Positions 1 through 8,259 are shown, counted from the first letter of the stretch. The stretch: 12,560 nt of DNA from JARRNO01 sp037384885 (GCA_037384885.1 JARRNO010000156.1:1-12560); one strand, 5' to 3'. Notes: generated from the sequence alone by a model not told the origin. Numbers and translations are program-made.

Positions 1-499
1 GCGATTGGGTTTCGGGCGCGGCGGGTGTGGCGGAAGCTGCCCCGGGCGCCTGAGCCGGTTGAGGGCTTAAGCCTCGAAATAGAGCCGGTATCAACCAGCC
101 GATAATGCCAAGGCTGATGCCTGCAATGATGCACTCGATCCAGCCGAGGATAAATATGGACAAGAGGAGGTTTTTGCTCAGAGTAAGGAGATAGAACTCC
201 CAGATAAATCGCACGCCGAATGTTAGGATTCCGATCCAAAGACCAAATAGAAAGCCGCGGATCGGCAAGAGCTTCGCATTTTTGTAAACCTTGAAGAAAT
301 AGTAGGTGAAGAAGAGACTGAAGAGAAACTCGGCAAGAAACATAATCGGGAGATACTGACGAAGCATGTCGGGGGGCTTGACCAGCCCGCCCTGAGAAAG
401 CAGCATTCTATTAAATACATAGTTGTAGAAGATTAGATCAAAGACGAAAAACTCGATCATGACGGCGAGAAAACCCAGAATCCATCGAATGGCTCTCAT
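1..499 (-). CDS. Four-helix inner-membrane protein, unknown function (3' end beyond window)
   Basis: The frame is open from ATG at 499 to the left edge, 166 codons without a stop. An AAAGGAGA ribosome-binding site lies 5 bases upstream. I do not recognise the family. Four hydrophobic helices can be seen at about residues 5-28, 50-70, 79-105 and 111-141. A Pro/Ala-rich, probably cytoplasmic tail (about 145-166) continues past the edge. Helices 1 to 3 are rich in Phe and Tyr. There is no cleavable signal peptide and no catalytic motif. Codon use differs from the neighbours: CTA, ATA, TTA and TTT are common and the gene is visibly more AT-rich than the operon at 1751-8204, so it may have a different origin. 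It is divergent from the hydrolase at 797, with 297 bases between them. A short shadow reading frame at 223-420 on the same strand is not a gene. Confidence 0.8.
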   Translation of the reverse strand, partial: MRAIRWILGFLAVMIEFFVFDLIFYNYVFNRMLLSQGGLVKPPDMLRQYLPIMFLAEFLFSLFFTYYFFKVYKNAKLLPIRGFLFGLWIGILTFGVRFIWEFYLLTLSKNLLLSIFILGWIECIIAGISLGIIGWLIPALFRGLSPQPAQAPGAASATPAAPETQS

Positions 500-796
500 G
501 TGTCTCTCCTTTCCATTCCCCGGCTTCCTCCGGCCGGTCCCGGTCGATCAATGTGGCGTATGCCCTGGTTGCAACGCCGGTCATGCGGTTTTTCCAGATG
601 TGGGTCGGCGTGATGTGGTTCCTAGATGTAGCATAGATTGCAGGCTGTCACAAGGGCATGGGCTTGCGGGAGGTGGGGGGCGGCGCTAGAATGAAAGCGC
701 TGCCACAACCTGCCATGGCCCGCTCCGGCAGGAAAGGCCAAAACCGCGAGGTGGTACTGGACACCGAGAAGTCGTGCGCGAAGAAAGGGCCTCCAG

Positions 797-1741
797 ATGA
801 ATATCGGCGCTCACTTTTGGACCGTAGCTCCCAGAATCAAGCATGACCTCGCAGGAGAGCCGCCGCCGTACGCCCGGCCGTGGAGCGTCAACGTGGAAGA
901 TCCCCGGATGGGCATGCTCCGTCTGACGGGAAAGCTTAGGGAGAAGGAAAGCGCCCGGGAAGTCCTCGTGGTTCTCCATGGACTGGCCGGGACCTGCGAC
1001 AGCTACTATTCCCAACGCGCCGCGGTGGCGGCCGAACAGGCAGGCCTTGCCTGCATGCGTATGAATTTCCGCGGGGCGGACGGGGAAACGGGGGATTTCT
1101 ACCACGCCGGACTCACCTCTGATGTTTCGGCGGCGCTGGAAAGCCCTGATCTGAAATCCTACGACCGGATCTATCTCCTGGGCTATTCCATCGGAGGGCA
1201 CATCGCCTTGAAATACGGCGTCGATTACCGCAACGAAAGGCTCAGAGGAATCGCCGCAATCTGCTCTCCTCTCGACCTGGCCGAGTGCAGCAGGATTATT
1301 GATTCCCCCAGAAGCTGGTTCTACAGGCAATACCTGCTCATCGGGCTCAAAAAACTCTACACGAAACTCGCCAAAAACCATCATCTCCGTGTTCCGGTCT
1401 CCAGGGCCATGAAGATCAGCAGCATGCACGAATGGGATGAAACCATCGTGGCGCCCCGGCACGGGTTCGACGGCGCCGCAGATTATTACCGGAAAACAAG
1501 CGTGGGACCGCTCCTGGACCAGATGAAGCACCGGGCCCTTCTGGTCGCTTCACGGCACGACCCGATGGTTCCGGCAGAAGCCATCCTGCCCTGGACCGGC
1601 AAGGCGGACGGTCACATGGAGACGCGCTGGATCGAGCGCGGCGGCCACGTGGGCTTCCCTGAAACCCTTGACCTGGGCTTCGACACCGAACGGGGCGTGG
1701 AGAACCAGGTCATTTCCTGGCTGAGAGAATCCACCCCGTGA
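797..1741 (+). CDS. Alpha/beta hydrolase, YheT-like (COG0429 type)
   Basis: This is a 314-residue cytoplasmic alpha/beta-hydrolase, slightly shorter than typical YheT proteins. Visible marks in order: the oxyanion HGLAG at 61-65, the NFRG motif at 90-93 characteristic of the YheT group, the nucleophile elbow GYSIGGH with Ser131, an acid Asp255 in SRHDPMVP, and His284 in RGGHVGFPE. The catalytic triad is therefore complete. Known relatives are putative esterases or acyl hydrolases and the substrate is unknown. The N-terminal 50 residues are less like YheT than the core. The ATG at 797 has only a weak purine-rich site (AAGAAAGGG), so the start is less certain than the rest. The gene is convergent with the ABC permease, its stop being 9 bases from that gene's stop, and no terminator hairpin fits between them. 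Confidence 0.88.
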   Translation: MNIGAHFWTVAPRIKHDLAGEPPPYARPWSVNVEDPRMGMLRLTGKLREKESAREVLVVLHGLAGTCDSYYSQRAAVAAEQAGLACMRMNFRGADGETGDFYHAGLTSDVSAALESPDLKSYDRIYLLGYSIGGHIALKYGVDYRNERLRGIAAICSPLDLAECSRIIDSPRSWFYRQYLLIGLKKLYTKLAKNHHLRVPVSRAMKISSMHEWDETIVAPRHGFDGAADYYRKTSVGPLLDQMKHRALLVASRHDPMVPAEAILPWTGKADGHMETRWIERGGHVGFPETLDLGFDTERGVENQVISWLRESTP

Positions 1742-1750
1742 CCCTGCGGA

Positions 1751-3307
1751 TTAGTCCTGCTCCCGGATGAAGATCTCATAGATTTTCGGCTCCCTTGAGG
1801 GCATGATTCTGGACGAGATGCTCAAGAGTATGCCGTAAACGACGGCGCCGTATACCACCATTCCAAAGACGAAGGCGGCTGCGGGAAGCGGCGCCTTCCC
1901 GAAATGCAAAAAAGCCCACCGGCCCAGGAGCAGGGGAAGCGCCACCACCATGATGGCCGCATTGAGCGCCAGCCGCAAAAGCATCACCAGGAAGAGCTGT
2001 CCCTGCGGCAGCCTCGGGCGAAGCCGCCTGCCCCTCGGCACCACGGGAATGGGCATGAGGATCGACGCCAGGTTGCCCGCCCCGAGAAAAATCAAACCAA
2101 GCGGGAGATAGGCCGCCCAATCCGCCGCGATCCTTCCAGCGCCGATACCTTTGTAGACCAGGAGAACCGTTACAGGTACCAGGATCAACGCGTAAAAGAG
2201 AAAATAAAGACAGTTCTTCCCGGCGAAAAGCCGCCACCTGGGAAGCGGAGACAGGACGGTGGAAAGAACCCCGTCCCGCTCCATGGCGATCTGGTTGAAA
2301 GCGAGCGGTCCCAGGTACATCAGAAAGAGAAGGGGAAGGCCCACCTCGAGGACACCCGCAGTGAATCGGCTATGGCCTGGAGAAGAAAAGATGATGATCA
2401 GGAAGAAGGGGCCGATCAGCGTCTGGAGCAGGAGCATCTTCATGTTTGTGTCCCGCACCAGGTAGCGGAATTCTTTATATAAATAGGGCCAGAACGGCAG
2501 ATCCTGCAAGAAGCCGGCCCGGCGGCGCCTGCCGGGGGCCTTGTGCGCGGAAGTTTTCCGGCGGCGCGCCGACCCGGCGCCCGTTTCCATCAGCCGTCTC
2601 AAGAGCCACGAGCCTGCCATCAGAAGCGCCAGGCATTCGAGCAGCGCTGCGCTTAAGACCACCAGCCCGTACCAGCCGGTTCCGATCCACGCGACCGGGG
2701 CGGCCCCCGGGAAGAGATAGGCGATGAATTTCAGGTAATGCCAAGCCGAAAGCAGTTGGGGCCCCAATGTCTTGAACGTGCTGCCATTCGCGCTGCCCGT
2801 TGAGCCGAAAAGATAATTCTGGAGCAGGAACCAGCCCATGAAGAGAAGAAATCCAACCATTCCGGTGATTTCAACGAAGCGCCGAGAGCGCCTCAGGTGA
2901 TAGAGCACATAGTCGGCGGCCATCAGAACCAGGAAGGCCTGAAAGCACCAAAGCACCGCTCCCGCAAGGGTCATCACCGCCCGAAGCGGCGAACCGGATG
3001 CCGCCATGGCGAAGCTGCATCCCAGGAAAAATCCCGCGGGTGGAAGCAAAAGCGGCCCCGCCATCCGGGCCAGGAGACCGGAAACGAGAATCTGACGGGG
3101 CGACACGGGCAAGTGGAAAAGCAGGCTGGGATCGATGCCCCCGCCCAGCCGCAACCCGAGGAAAGCGAAAAGCAGAATGAAAACGCCCTTTCCGATGTTC
3201 TCCGCCAGCTTGCCGGTCTTGGACGGACGCCAGGCGAGGAGGAAGTGCAGGCGCAGCAGGGTGCGGAACCGATACCCCGCGGGCGTGTTCCCTACGATGT
3301 CAGCCAT
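1751..3307 (-). CDS. ABC-2 type transporter permease, last gene of the operon
   Basis: The 518-residue product is very hydrophobic, with roughly ten to twelve predicted membrane segments. The first lies near residues 42-57 and the last near 480-500. A strongly basic cytoplasmic stretch (RRRKTSAHK, then GRRRRAG, about residues 246-265) splits it into two halves. Short motifs such as LPVSPRQIL in the first half and SPLPRWRLFAGK in the second resemble the cytoplasmic coupling regions of ABC-2 permeases, so this looks like an internally duplicated transmembrane subunit. ATG at 3307 has GAGGAGG five bases upstream. It overlaps the ATPase gene by 16 bases, which supports translational coupling and a two-protein exporter. 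The substrate cannot be read from the sequence; ABC-2 exporters handle antibiotics, lipids, polysaccharides or sodium. Confidence 0.85.
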   Translation of the reverse strand: MADIVGNTPAGYRFRTLLRLHFLLAWRPSKTGKLAENIGKGVFILLFAFLGLRLGGGIDPSLLFHLPVSPRQILVSGLLARMAGPLLLPPAGFFLGCSFAMAASGSPLRAVMTLAGAVLWCFQAFLVLMAADYVLYHLRRSRRFVEITGMVGFLLFMGWFLLQNYLFGSTGSANGSTFKTLGPQLLSAWHYLKFIAYLFPGAAPVAWIGTGWYGLVVLSAALLECLALLMAGSWLLRRLMETGAGSARRRKTSAHKAPGRRRRAGFLQDLPFWPYLYKEFRYLVRDTNMKMLLLQTLIGPFFLIIIFSSPGHSRFTAGVLEVGLPLLFLMYLGPLAFNQIAMERDGVLSTVLSPLPRWRLFAGKNCLYFLFYALILVPVTVLLVYKGIGAGRIAADWAAYLPLGLIFLGAGNLASILMPIPVVPRGRRLRPRLPQGQLFLVMLLRLALNAAIMVVALPLLLGRWAFLHFGKAPLPAAAFVFGMVVYGAVVYGILLSISSRIMPSREPKIYEIFIREQD

Positions 3308-4101
3308 GAGGCCTCCTCGTGGTCGATAGGGACGCCCACCGTCTTAACGAAGACGTCTTCCAGGGTAGCATCGGAGGGAAGTTGAAGCGCCTCACGCATC
3401 TGTTCGAGAGTGCCCACCGTGTGGACCCTGCCCTTATGGAGAATGGCGATTCGGCTGCACAAGCGCTCCACGAGTTCCATAATGTGCGAAGAGAAAAATA
3501 TGGTCGTCCCCTCCGCCGCCATCCGGCCCAGGACATCTTTAATCTTTTTCAAGGCAAGGGGATCGATCCCTGAAAAGGGTTCGTCCAGAAAGAGCAACTT
3601 CGGCCGGTGGATGAGGGCGCAGCCCAGGGCGATCTTTCGCTTCATGCCCTTGGAATAGTCCACGATCAGGGAACTGCCTGCTTCCTCGAGCCCCAGCCAT
3701 TCCATCAGATCGGCCGCGCGCCCCGCCGCCGTATGCGGATCAAGGCCGTACAGCCTTCCGGAGAACACCAGCGCTTCCTCGCCGGTCAGCCGCTCGTAAA
3801 GAGACAACTCTTCCGGGACGACGCCGATTCGCGCCTTCACCGCAAGGGGACGCTCGTAAGGATCCATGCCAAAGACCCGCACAGATCCGCTCGTGGGTCT
3901 GAGCAGGCCCACGGCCATCTTGATGGTGGTGGACTTTCCCGCGCCGTTGGGTCCCAGAAATCCAAAAAATTCTCCGGCGCCCACGGTCAGATTCAAACGG
4001 TCCACCGCCCGGAATCCGTTGAAATCCCGTGTCAGGTGGGAAAATCTAACAAGCTCATCCCTGTTGTCACTGGTTTCTGCTTCCGTGGAGATGAAAGCCA
4101 T
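3292..4101 (-). CDS. ABC-2 type exporter ATP-binding subunit
   Basis: This is a single nucleotide-binding domain of 269 residues. It has Walker A GPNGAGKST (50-58), signature YSKGMKRK (149-156, in place of LSGGQ as is common in the ABC-2/DrrA-CcmA group), Walker B LLFLDEP (169-175) and H-loop His206 (SSHIMEL). The Q-loop position reads VPEE, so Glu replaces the usual Gln; this is seen in some ABC-2 ATPases. It would energise the permease at 1751-3307. I chose ATG at 4101 because GGAG sits six bases upstream. A TTG at 4128 in the same frame would add nine residues but has a poorer ribosome-binding site. It follows the REC-kinase gene by 60 bases without a visible terminator, so it is probably in the same transcript. 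Confidence 0.93.
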   Translation of the reverse strand: MAFISTEAETSDNRDELVRFSHLTRDFNGFRAVDRLNLTVGAGEFFGFLGPNGAGKSTTIKMAVGLLRPTSGSVRVFGMDPYERPLAVKARIGVVPEELSLYERLTGEEALVFSGRLYGLDPHTAAGRAADLMEWLGLEEAGSSLIVDYSKGMKRKIALGCALIHRPKLLFLDEPFSGIDPLALKKIKDVLGRMAAEGTTIFFSSHIMELVERLCSRIAILHKGRVHTVGTLEQMREALQLPSDATLEDVFVKTVGVPIDHEEASWLTS

Positions 4102-4161
4102 TTCGGTCTCCTGCGTCGGTTCGTTCAAAGCTGCCCCCCATATTTTCAGTGAAGAATGGTT

Positions 4162-5484
4162 TCATGACGCCTTCACAGGGCCGGCCGCGGAAAGGGTCAG
4201 GAAGACAGAAACTCCCTCTCCCGGTTGGTCCTGAAGTTCCACACTTCCTCCCATACGGCCGGCAAGCTCCCGGCAGACGAGGAGGCCGAGCCCCGTCCCG
4301 CCCTCCTTGGTGGTCAGGTACGGCGTAAATGGGGACGGGGCGACATCGGACGGCAGACCTCCGCCGTGATCCATGACGGCGAGGACGGTTTCCCTTCCTT
4401 TGGGCACCGCCTCGATCCTGATTTCTCCGCCCTTTCCATCCTGTGCCTCGATGGCGTTCAGGGTCAGGTTGAAAAGGATCTGGTACAGAGCGCCCTCCTC
4501 GGCCATAACCCGGGTGTTCTCGGGAATGCAGACCATCAAATCGACCCCGGCCTTTTCGGCGCGCGGCGCCAGCGAGCGCACAACTTGTCCGGCAGCCGAG
4601 GCGGAGTCCACGGCCTCCAACTCAAGCGGAGCATCTTCGGCCAGGGTCTTGAAACGGCCGACCAGCTTTCCCAGCCGGTCCAGCTGGTGCAGCAGAACCT
4701 CAACCGCTTCGCCGATCAGCGCATCGCGCTGGGGATCGCCCGGGGAAGACGCCTCCACCTCCTGGAGCCAAAGACGCATGGGAGTCAGCGGATTATGCAG
4801 CTCGTGGGCCAGAAGCTTCGCCATCCGGCGATAGGTCTGGCTCCTTTCCTCTTCGAGGGCTCTTGTGAGATCCGTCCATTGCCACAGGATCCGGTCTCCT
4901 GAGATGGACCGTTCCAGTCCGTAAGTTCTCTCGTTGAACTGGAAGGTGGATTCCGGTTCCGTGAATCCCTCCGCCCAGAGGCTTTTCCCAAGATCGTTTC
5001 CAAAAAGAAGTTCGCCGGAGGAACCGGTCAACACGATCCCGTGCGGAATCAGTTCCACCACACGGCGGAAGAGCACAGAAGCGTTGCGCAAGCTCCTGCG
5101 CAGGTCCGCCTCGCGCGCCTGCTGGCGAAGCGTGACAAGCAGGTAAGGAAGATCGAGCGGTTTTTCCACGAAGTCTGCGGCGCCGTGTTCGCGGACTTGG
5201 CGCGCCGTGGAGGCTTCGCCGTATCCCGTCATGATAATGGCGAGCAGGTCGGGATTCCTTTTCTGGAGCATGCCCAGCAGCTCGAGACCGTCCATTTCGG
5301 GAAGGCGCAGGTCAAGAAGCGCCAGGTCCGGCGGTGCTTTCAGTGCAAGCGCTTCCGAGGGCTTCTCCACGGCGACGACTCGCAGCGACGTGCGCTGCCC
5401 CAGAATGCGTTCCAGCTCTTCCCGAGTCGCATGATCGTCTTCGACCACGAGAAGCGAGAGTTGGCCGCCGTTTTCATCGCTCAT
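4162..5484 (-). CDS. Soluble hybrid: response-regulator receiver, PAS-like region, histidine kinase
   Basis: This 440-residue cytoplasmic protein has no membrane segment. Residues 8-125 form a receiver domain with acidic pocket E15-D16-D17, phospho-acceptor Asp58, Thr86 and Lys108. Residues about 135-210 look like a degenerate PAS linker. The kinase core follows: H-box AHELHNPLTP with His227, N-box Asn343, G1 DHGGGLP (372-378) and GTGLGL (396-401). The H-box region is of the NtrY/AtoS kind. There is no DNA-binding or enzymatic output domain, so phosphorylation of Asp58 presumably tunes the protein's own kinase. ATG at 5484 has GGAGG five bases upstream and overlaps the upstream kinase gene by 11 bases. 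The likely phosphodonor is that membrane kinase, and the final regulator must be encoded elsewhere. Domain assignment is firm; signal flow is inferred. Confidence 0.92.
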   Translation of the reverse strand: MSDENGGQLSLLVVEDDHATREELERILGQRTSLRVVAVEKPSEALALKAPPDLALLDLRLPEMDGLELLGMLQKRNPDLLAIIMTGYGEASTARQVREHGAADFVEKPLDLPYLLVTLRQQAREADLRRSLRNASVLFRRVVELIPHGIVLTGSSGELLFGNDLGKSLWAEGFTEPESTFQFNERTYGLERSISGDRILWQWTDLTRALEEERSQTYRRMAKLLAHELHNPLTPMRLWLQEVEASSPGDPQRDALIGEAVEVLLHQLDRLGKLVGRFKTLAEDAPLELEAVDSASAAGQVVRSLAPRAEKAGVDLMVCIPENTRVMAEEGALYQILFNLTLNAIEAQDGKGGEIRIEAVPKGRETVLAVMDHGGGLPSDVAPSPFTPYLTTKEGGTGLGLLVCRELAGRMGGSVELQDQPGEGVSVFLTLSAAGPVKAS

Positions 5485-7147
5485 CCGATCCTCCCTCTTC
5501 CTGACGTTTGGCCTGGCAGTTGAGCGTCACGGTGACGCATGTTCCGCCGCCGGGAGGCTCCTCGAATCGGACGCTGCCGCCCATCCGCCGCGCGAGGATG
5601 TCGACCACGAAGAGCCCCAGGCCCGTTCCACGCGCCTTGGAGGTCACGAAAGGCTCGAAAAGGTGGTCCCGGATTGCCGGCGGGATGCCGGCGCCGTTGT
5701 CCTCCACGCAGAACCGGCAATGGTTCCCGGCCGCATCCAGGCGGATCTCGACCCGGCCCTCGTTTCCGCGCTCTGCGGCGGCGTCGTGAGCGTTGAGAAT
5801 CAGGTTCAGCGCAATCTGCACCAAAGATTCTTCGTAGCCCATCACGACCGGCGCCTGGCTCGGCTCGGGCCAGATCAACGAAGGCCCCTTCGAGAAGTGA
5901 GGCGAGGCGAGCCGCCGGGCGGCGTCAAGCCATTGTTCCGGAGCCACGGGTTTCGGAGGCCCTTCGGGTACCCGGGCTGTCAGCGTGAGATCTTTTAGGA
6001 TCTGCTGAGCCGAGATGAGATGCTGCTTGAGTTGCTTCAGATCCTCACGCGGCGGCGGCGCTTCGTGTAGTAACATGTCCTCCACCCGCAGCCGGGCGGG
6101 ATTCAGCGCGTTGTTGATTTCGTGAGCGAGCCCCGCCCCGATGCGCTCCATCAGACCGAGCCTTTGCGCCCTGAGCAGCTGTTCCTGCTGGCTCCCAATC
6201 CGCTTCAAAAGACGTTCGAACGCTTCGTTGAGCCAACTCGTCTCGTCCGTGTCGGGTTGCGAGGGCGGCTTTTCCTGTTCCCATGCTTCCATGCGTCCGG
6301 CCAGGCGTACGACCGGCGAGACGACGTGTCTCCGCAATTGGGAGATCAACATCTTCCAGGACCAGAACCACAGCCCAAGGACAATCAGGAAGAACGCCGC
6401 CAGGCCCGCGAGCGCCAGATTGAGCGCCCGCTTCAGCGCCTTCTGCACCGCCGCCAGGTTGCTGCGGTCCACCAGGACGTACACCTCGCCCCAGTGGCTG
6501 GTTTCCAGGTAGAGGGGGAATGAAACGAGAAACAGGCCCTGGCCCACGTCGGCGGCGGCGGAGTGCAGCTGCGCTACGGCTTTGTCCGGGATGGCCTGGC
6601 CAACTTGAAGGTCCAGGAACCCTTCCAGAGACTTGATCCGGATTCCCCTCAAGTGGTCGGAAAAGGTGACCCGGGCCCAGAGCTCCTGGCTGAGGCTTTC
6701 TTCGTTTTCCTTGAGGGAAGCGCTGTAAATGTCGTAGCGCGCGTGAAGAATGTCGTTCAGGTCCACCTTGAACCCCGCCCTGAGCGCCGCGTTCCAGATG
6801 ACGGCGTCCGGCAGCGAAAGGTTGCGGTCCACAAAGGCCGCCAGGCCTTCGATGGGCGGGGACTTCTTTTGGACGCCGGGATCGGATCGCGCCATCTGGA
6901 GCATCTGGGAGGCGTAGAAACGGCATCGCTTCAGGTAAGGATCCGCAGCCAGATCGTAAAGAAGAACCCTCGCAAGGCTGTTTGCCTCCTCCACCGTGTA
7001 GGATTCGATGGACTGGGAGAGCAGGCGCGACTGGCCGGCCCAGGCCGCCATCCAGAAGAGCAGGCCGATCAGGGCCGTCGCAGCGAGAAGGACCCCGCCG
7101 CGAGTCCCCCACACCGAGAGCTGTTTTTCCAGTCTCGGCCGGCTCAC
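5474..7147 (-). CDS. Membrane sensor histidine kinase with large periplasmic domain
   Basis: I read the start as GTG at 7147, giving 557 residues. GGGAGG lies seven bases upstream, and the GTGA overlaps the stop of the binding-protein gene by 4 bases. A longer in-frame reading to 7372 would only translate the out-of-frame 3' part of that gene. Transmembrane helix 1 is at about 18-38, an extracytoplasmic domain of about 200 residues lies at 39-243, and helix 2 is at about 244-268. A HAMP-like linker follows (about 270-325). The H-box is GLAHEINNALNP with His342, the N-box is Asn452, G1 is DNGAGIP (483-489) and GTGLGL is at 507-512. There is no receiver domain. The extracytoplasmic domain matches no family I recognise; its neighbour suggests that it docks the periplasmic binding protein. 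It probably phosphorylates Asp58 of the downstream hybrid. Confidence 0.92.
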   Translation of the reverse strand: MSRPRLEKQLSVWGTRGGVLLAATALIGLLFWMAAWAGQSRLLSQSIESYTVEEANSLARVLLYDLAADPYLKRCRFYASQMLQMARSDPGVQKKSPPIEGLAAFVDRNLSLPDAVIWNAALRAGFKVDLNDILHARYDIYSASLKENEESLSQELWARVTFSDHLRGIRIKSLEGFLDLQVGQAIPDKAVAQLHSAAADVGQGLFLVSFPLYLETSHWGEVYVLVDRSNLAAVQKALKRALNLALAGLAAFFLIVLGLWFWSWKMLISQLRRHVVSPVVRLAGRMEAWEQEKPPSQPDTDETSWLNEAFERLLKRIGSQQEQLLRAQRLGLMERIGAGLAHEINNALNPARLRVEDMLLHEAPPPREDLKQLKQHLISAQQILKDLTLTARVPEGPPKPVAPEQWLDAARRLASPHFSKGPSLIWPEPSQAPVVMGYEESLVQIALNLILNAHDAAAERGNEGRVEIRLDAAGNHCRFCVEDNGAGIPPAIRDHLFEPFVTSKARGTGLGLFVVDILARRMGGSVRFEEPPGGGTCVTVTLNCQAKRQEEGGSDER

Positions 7148-8204
7148 GGCTTGTCCTCCCGGGCGCTGATCCGCGCTTCGGCGCGCCGCAAAGCTTCCTC
7201 CGGGTCTACAACGCCCGCGAGAGCGTCCTGGATGGCCTGGCCCACGATGATTTCGTCTTCCCAGCCGAGGGGCGACGGCGCCAGCGAATAGTGGGAGAGG
7301 ACTTTGGAAGTTGCGCCCCGGGGAGGTTCGGCCTCCTTTGCAGCAGGAAAGTAGCCTCGCTTTGAAAGCCACTGTTGGAATCCTTTGCCCAGGAGACGTT
7401 CCAGATGGCCCTGCTCATGGCCCTCGAGACCGTAGGCCATCAGGCACCATCCGTTGTTGAGGGCGATGGGGGATTTTCGGGCCGGAAGCGCCGCCACGGC
7501 GAGAGTCGTCTTGGATCCGGCATCCTTTCCCAAAATGGTGGAAACGTCCGAGGCCATGCAGAAAACCACGGCGGTCTGCCCACTTTGCAGCTGGTTTTTG
7601 ACTTGCTGGATAGGTTCGGTCCGGAGCCCGAACTCCGCCATGAAGCCCAAAACGTGGGATTCCGGATAGCGGTACACGTGATGAAGCGCCTGGCCCGCGT
7701 AGCTATATGCCAGCGACCAAAACAGGACATTTTCCTGGACGGAGCTGGCCACGGGATGAGAAAGGTCCTTTTCCCAGGACCGGAGGTTCAGCATGTCCTC
7801 CCTCAAGGCCGCCAGGTTCCGGGGCGGGGGAAGCTTGTACTTCTTCCACAGGTCGGCGCGATAGATGAGGACGGGCGCGTCGATGGTGATGGGCAGGGCC
7901 GTCAGGCCGCCCTTGCCTTGCCCGTCGGCGCCGAGAAGAGGGTTGAGCAGGCGGGCCTGGTCCTGGGGAAAGGGTTGCGCCCATTTTGAGAAGAGCGGGA
8001 TGAAGCGCGCCTGGACGACGATACCGTCGAAGGCCTGAGACCGTGTGGAGAAGAGAAGAACTTCCAGATCGTGGGCGCGGCTGTACGGGCGGAGCGGGAC
8101 GACCGAAAAGTTGATGCCTGCGGATTCCGGAGCATCGGCAAAGACGGGTTCGAGAATGGGCGGCACGCCGATGCGCAGCACTGGCGTCGGCCGCTGCGGT
8201 GCGG
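7144..8204 (-). CDS. Periplasmic solute-binding protein (family 1-like), 5' end missing in the assembly gap
   Basis: The readable part begins in frame at the N gap (residues APQRPTP just before a GTG at 8181) and ends at the TGA at 7146-7144. It resembles family 1 extracellular solute-binding proteins. The stretch LPITIDAPVLIYRADLWKKY is the usual hinge region, GYFPAAKEA is typical of the C-terminal lobe, and the end (VDPEEALRRAEARI) matches the terminal helix of such proteins. The initial residues look mature (LRIGVPP, the first beta strand), so the signal peptide or lipobox must lie in the missing bases. GTG at 8181 is probably not the true start. No importer permease or ATPase follows; the next gene is a sensor kinase with a 4-base overlap. 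This arrangement suggests ligand presentation to the kinase, as with ChvE-VirA or LuxP-LuxQ, rather than uptake. The ligand is unknown. Confidence 0.85.
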
Positions 8205-8211
8205 NNNNNNN
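8205..8211. other. Assembly gap (seven Ns)
   Basis: Seven undetermined bases. A signal peptide and start codon for the binding protein are missing here, and seven bases cannot hold them. The ATGs at 8224 and 8219 on the minus strand are not in frame with the coding sequence if the gap is taken as exactly seven. The true missing length is therefore probably greater than shown, or local bases are misassembled. Confidence 0.95.
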
Positions 8212-8230
8212 GTCGGCATCTCATAAAACA

Positions 8231-8259
8231 AGTATACCGCGCCGCCCGGGCGGCGAGAA
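8231..8259 (-). promoter_or_regulatory. Possible promoter of the binding-protein/kinase/exporter operon
   Basis: On the minus strand TATACT (8236-8231) is a good -10 match. Seventeen bases upstream is TTCTCG (8259-8254), a poor -35. The spacer is almost entirely the palindrome at 8240-8255. The predicted transcript would begin near 8224, close to the gap, so the leader and start codon are not visible. The -10 is convincing on its face; the assignment as a whole is inferred. Confidence 0.4.
8240..8255. repeat. Perfect 16-base GC palindrome inside the promoter spacer
   Basis: CGCCGCCCGGGCGGCG is its own reverse complement. It occupies the interval between the candidate -35 and -10 elements of the operon promoter. 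It could be an operator for a dimeric repressor, or part of the surrounding GC-rich repeat content. There is no T-run after it on either strand, so it is not a terminator. Confidence 0.6.

Noticed and set aside
686..1531. Minus-strand frame of 281 codons opposite the hydrolase
   Set aside because: It is antisense to the hydrolase, which has an intact catalytic triad and family motifs. The antisense peptide has no recognisable domain.
1742..1750. A shared terminator between the convergent hydrolase and permease genes
   Set aside because: Only nine bases separate the stops and no stem followed by a T-run is present there on either strand.
7148..7372. N-terminal extension of the sensor kinase to 7372
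   Set aside because: These 75 codons lie inside the binding-protein gene in another frame and encode Arg/Gly-rich sequence. The GTG at 7147 has a good ribosome-binding site and the usual 4-base overlap.
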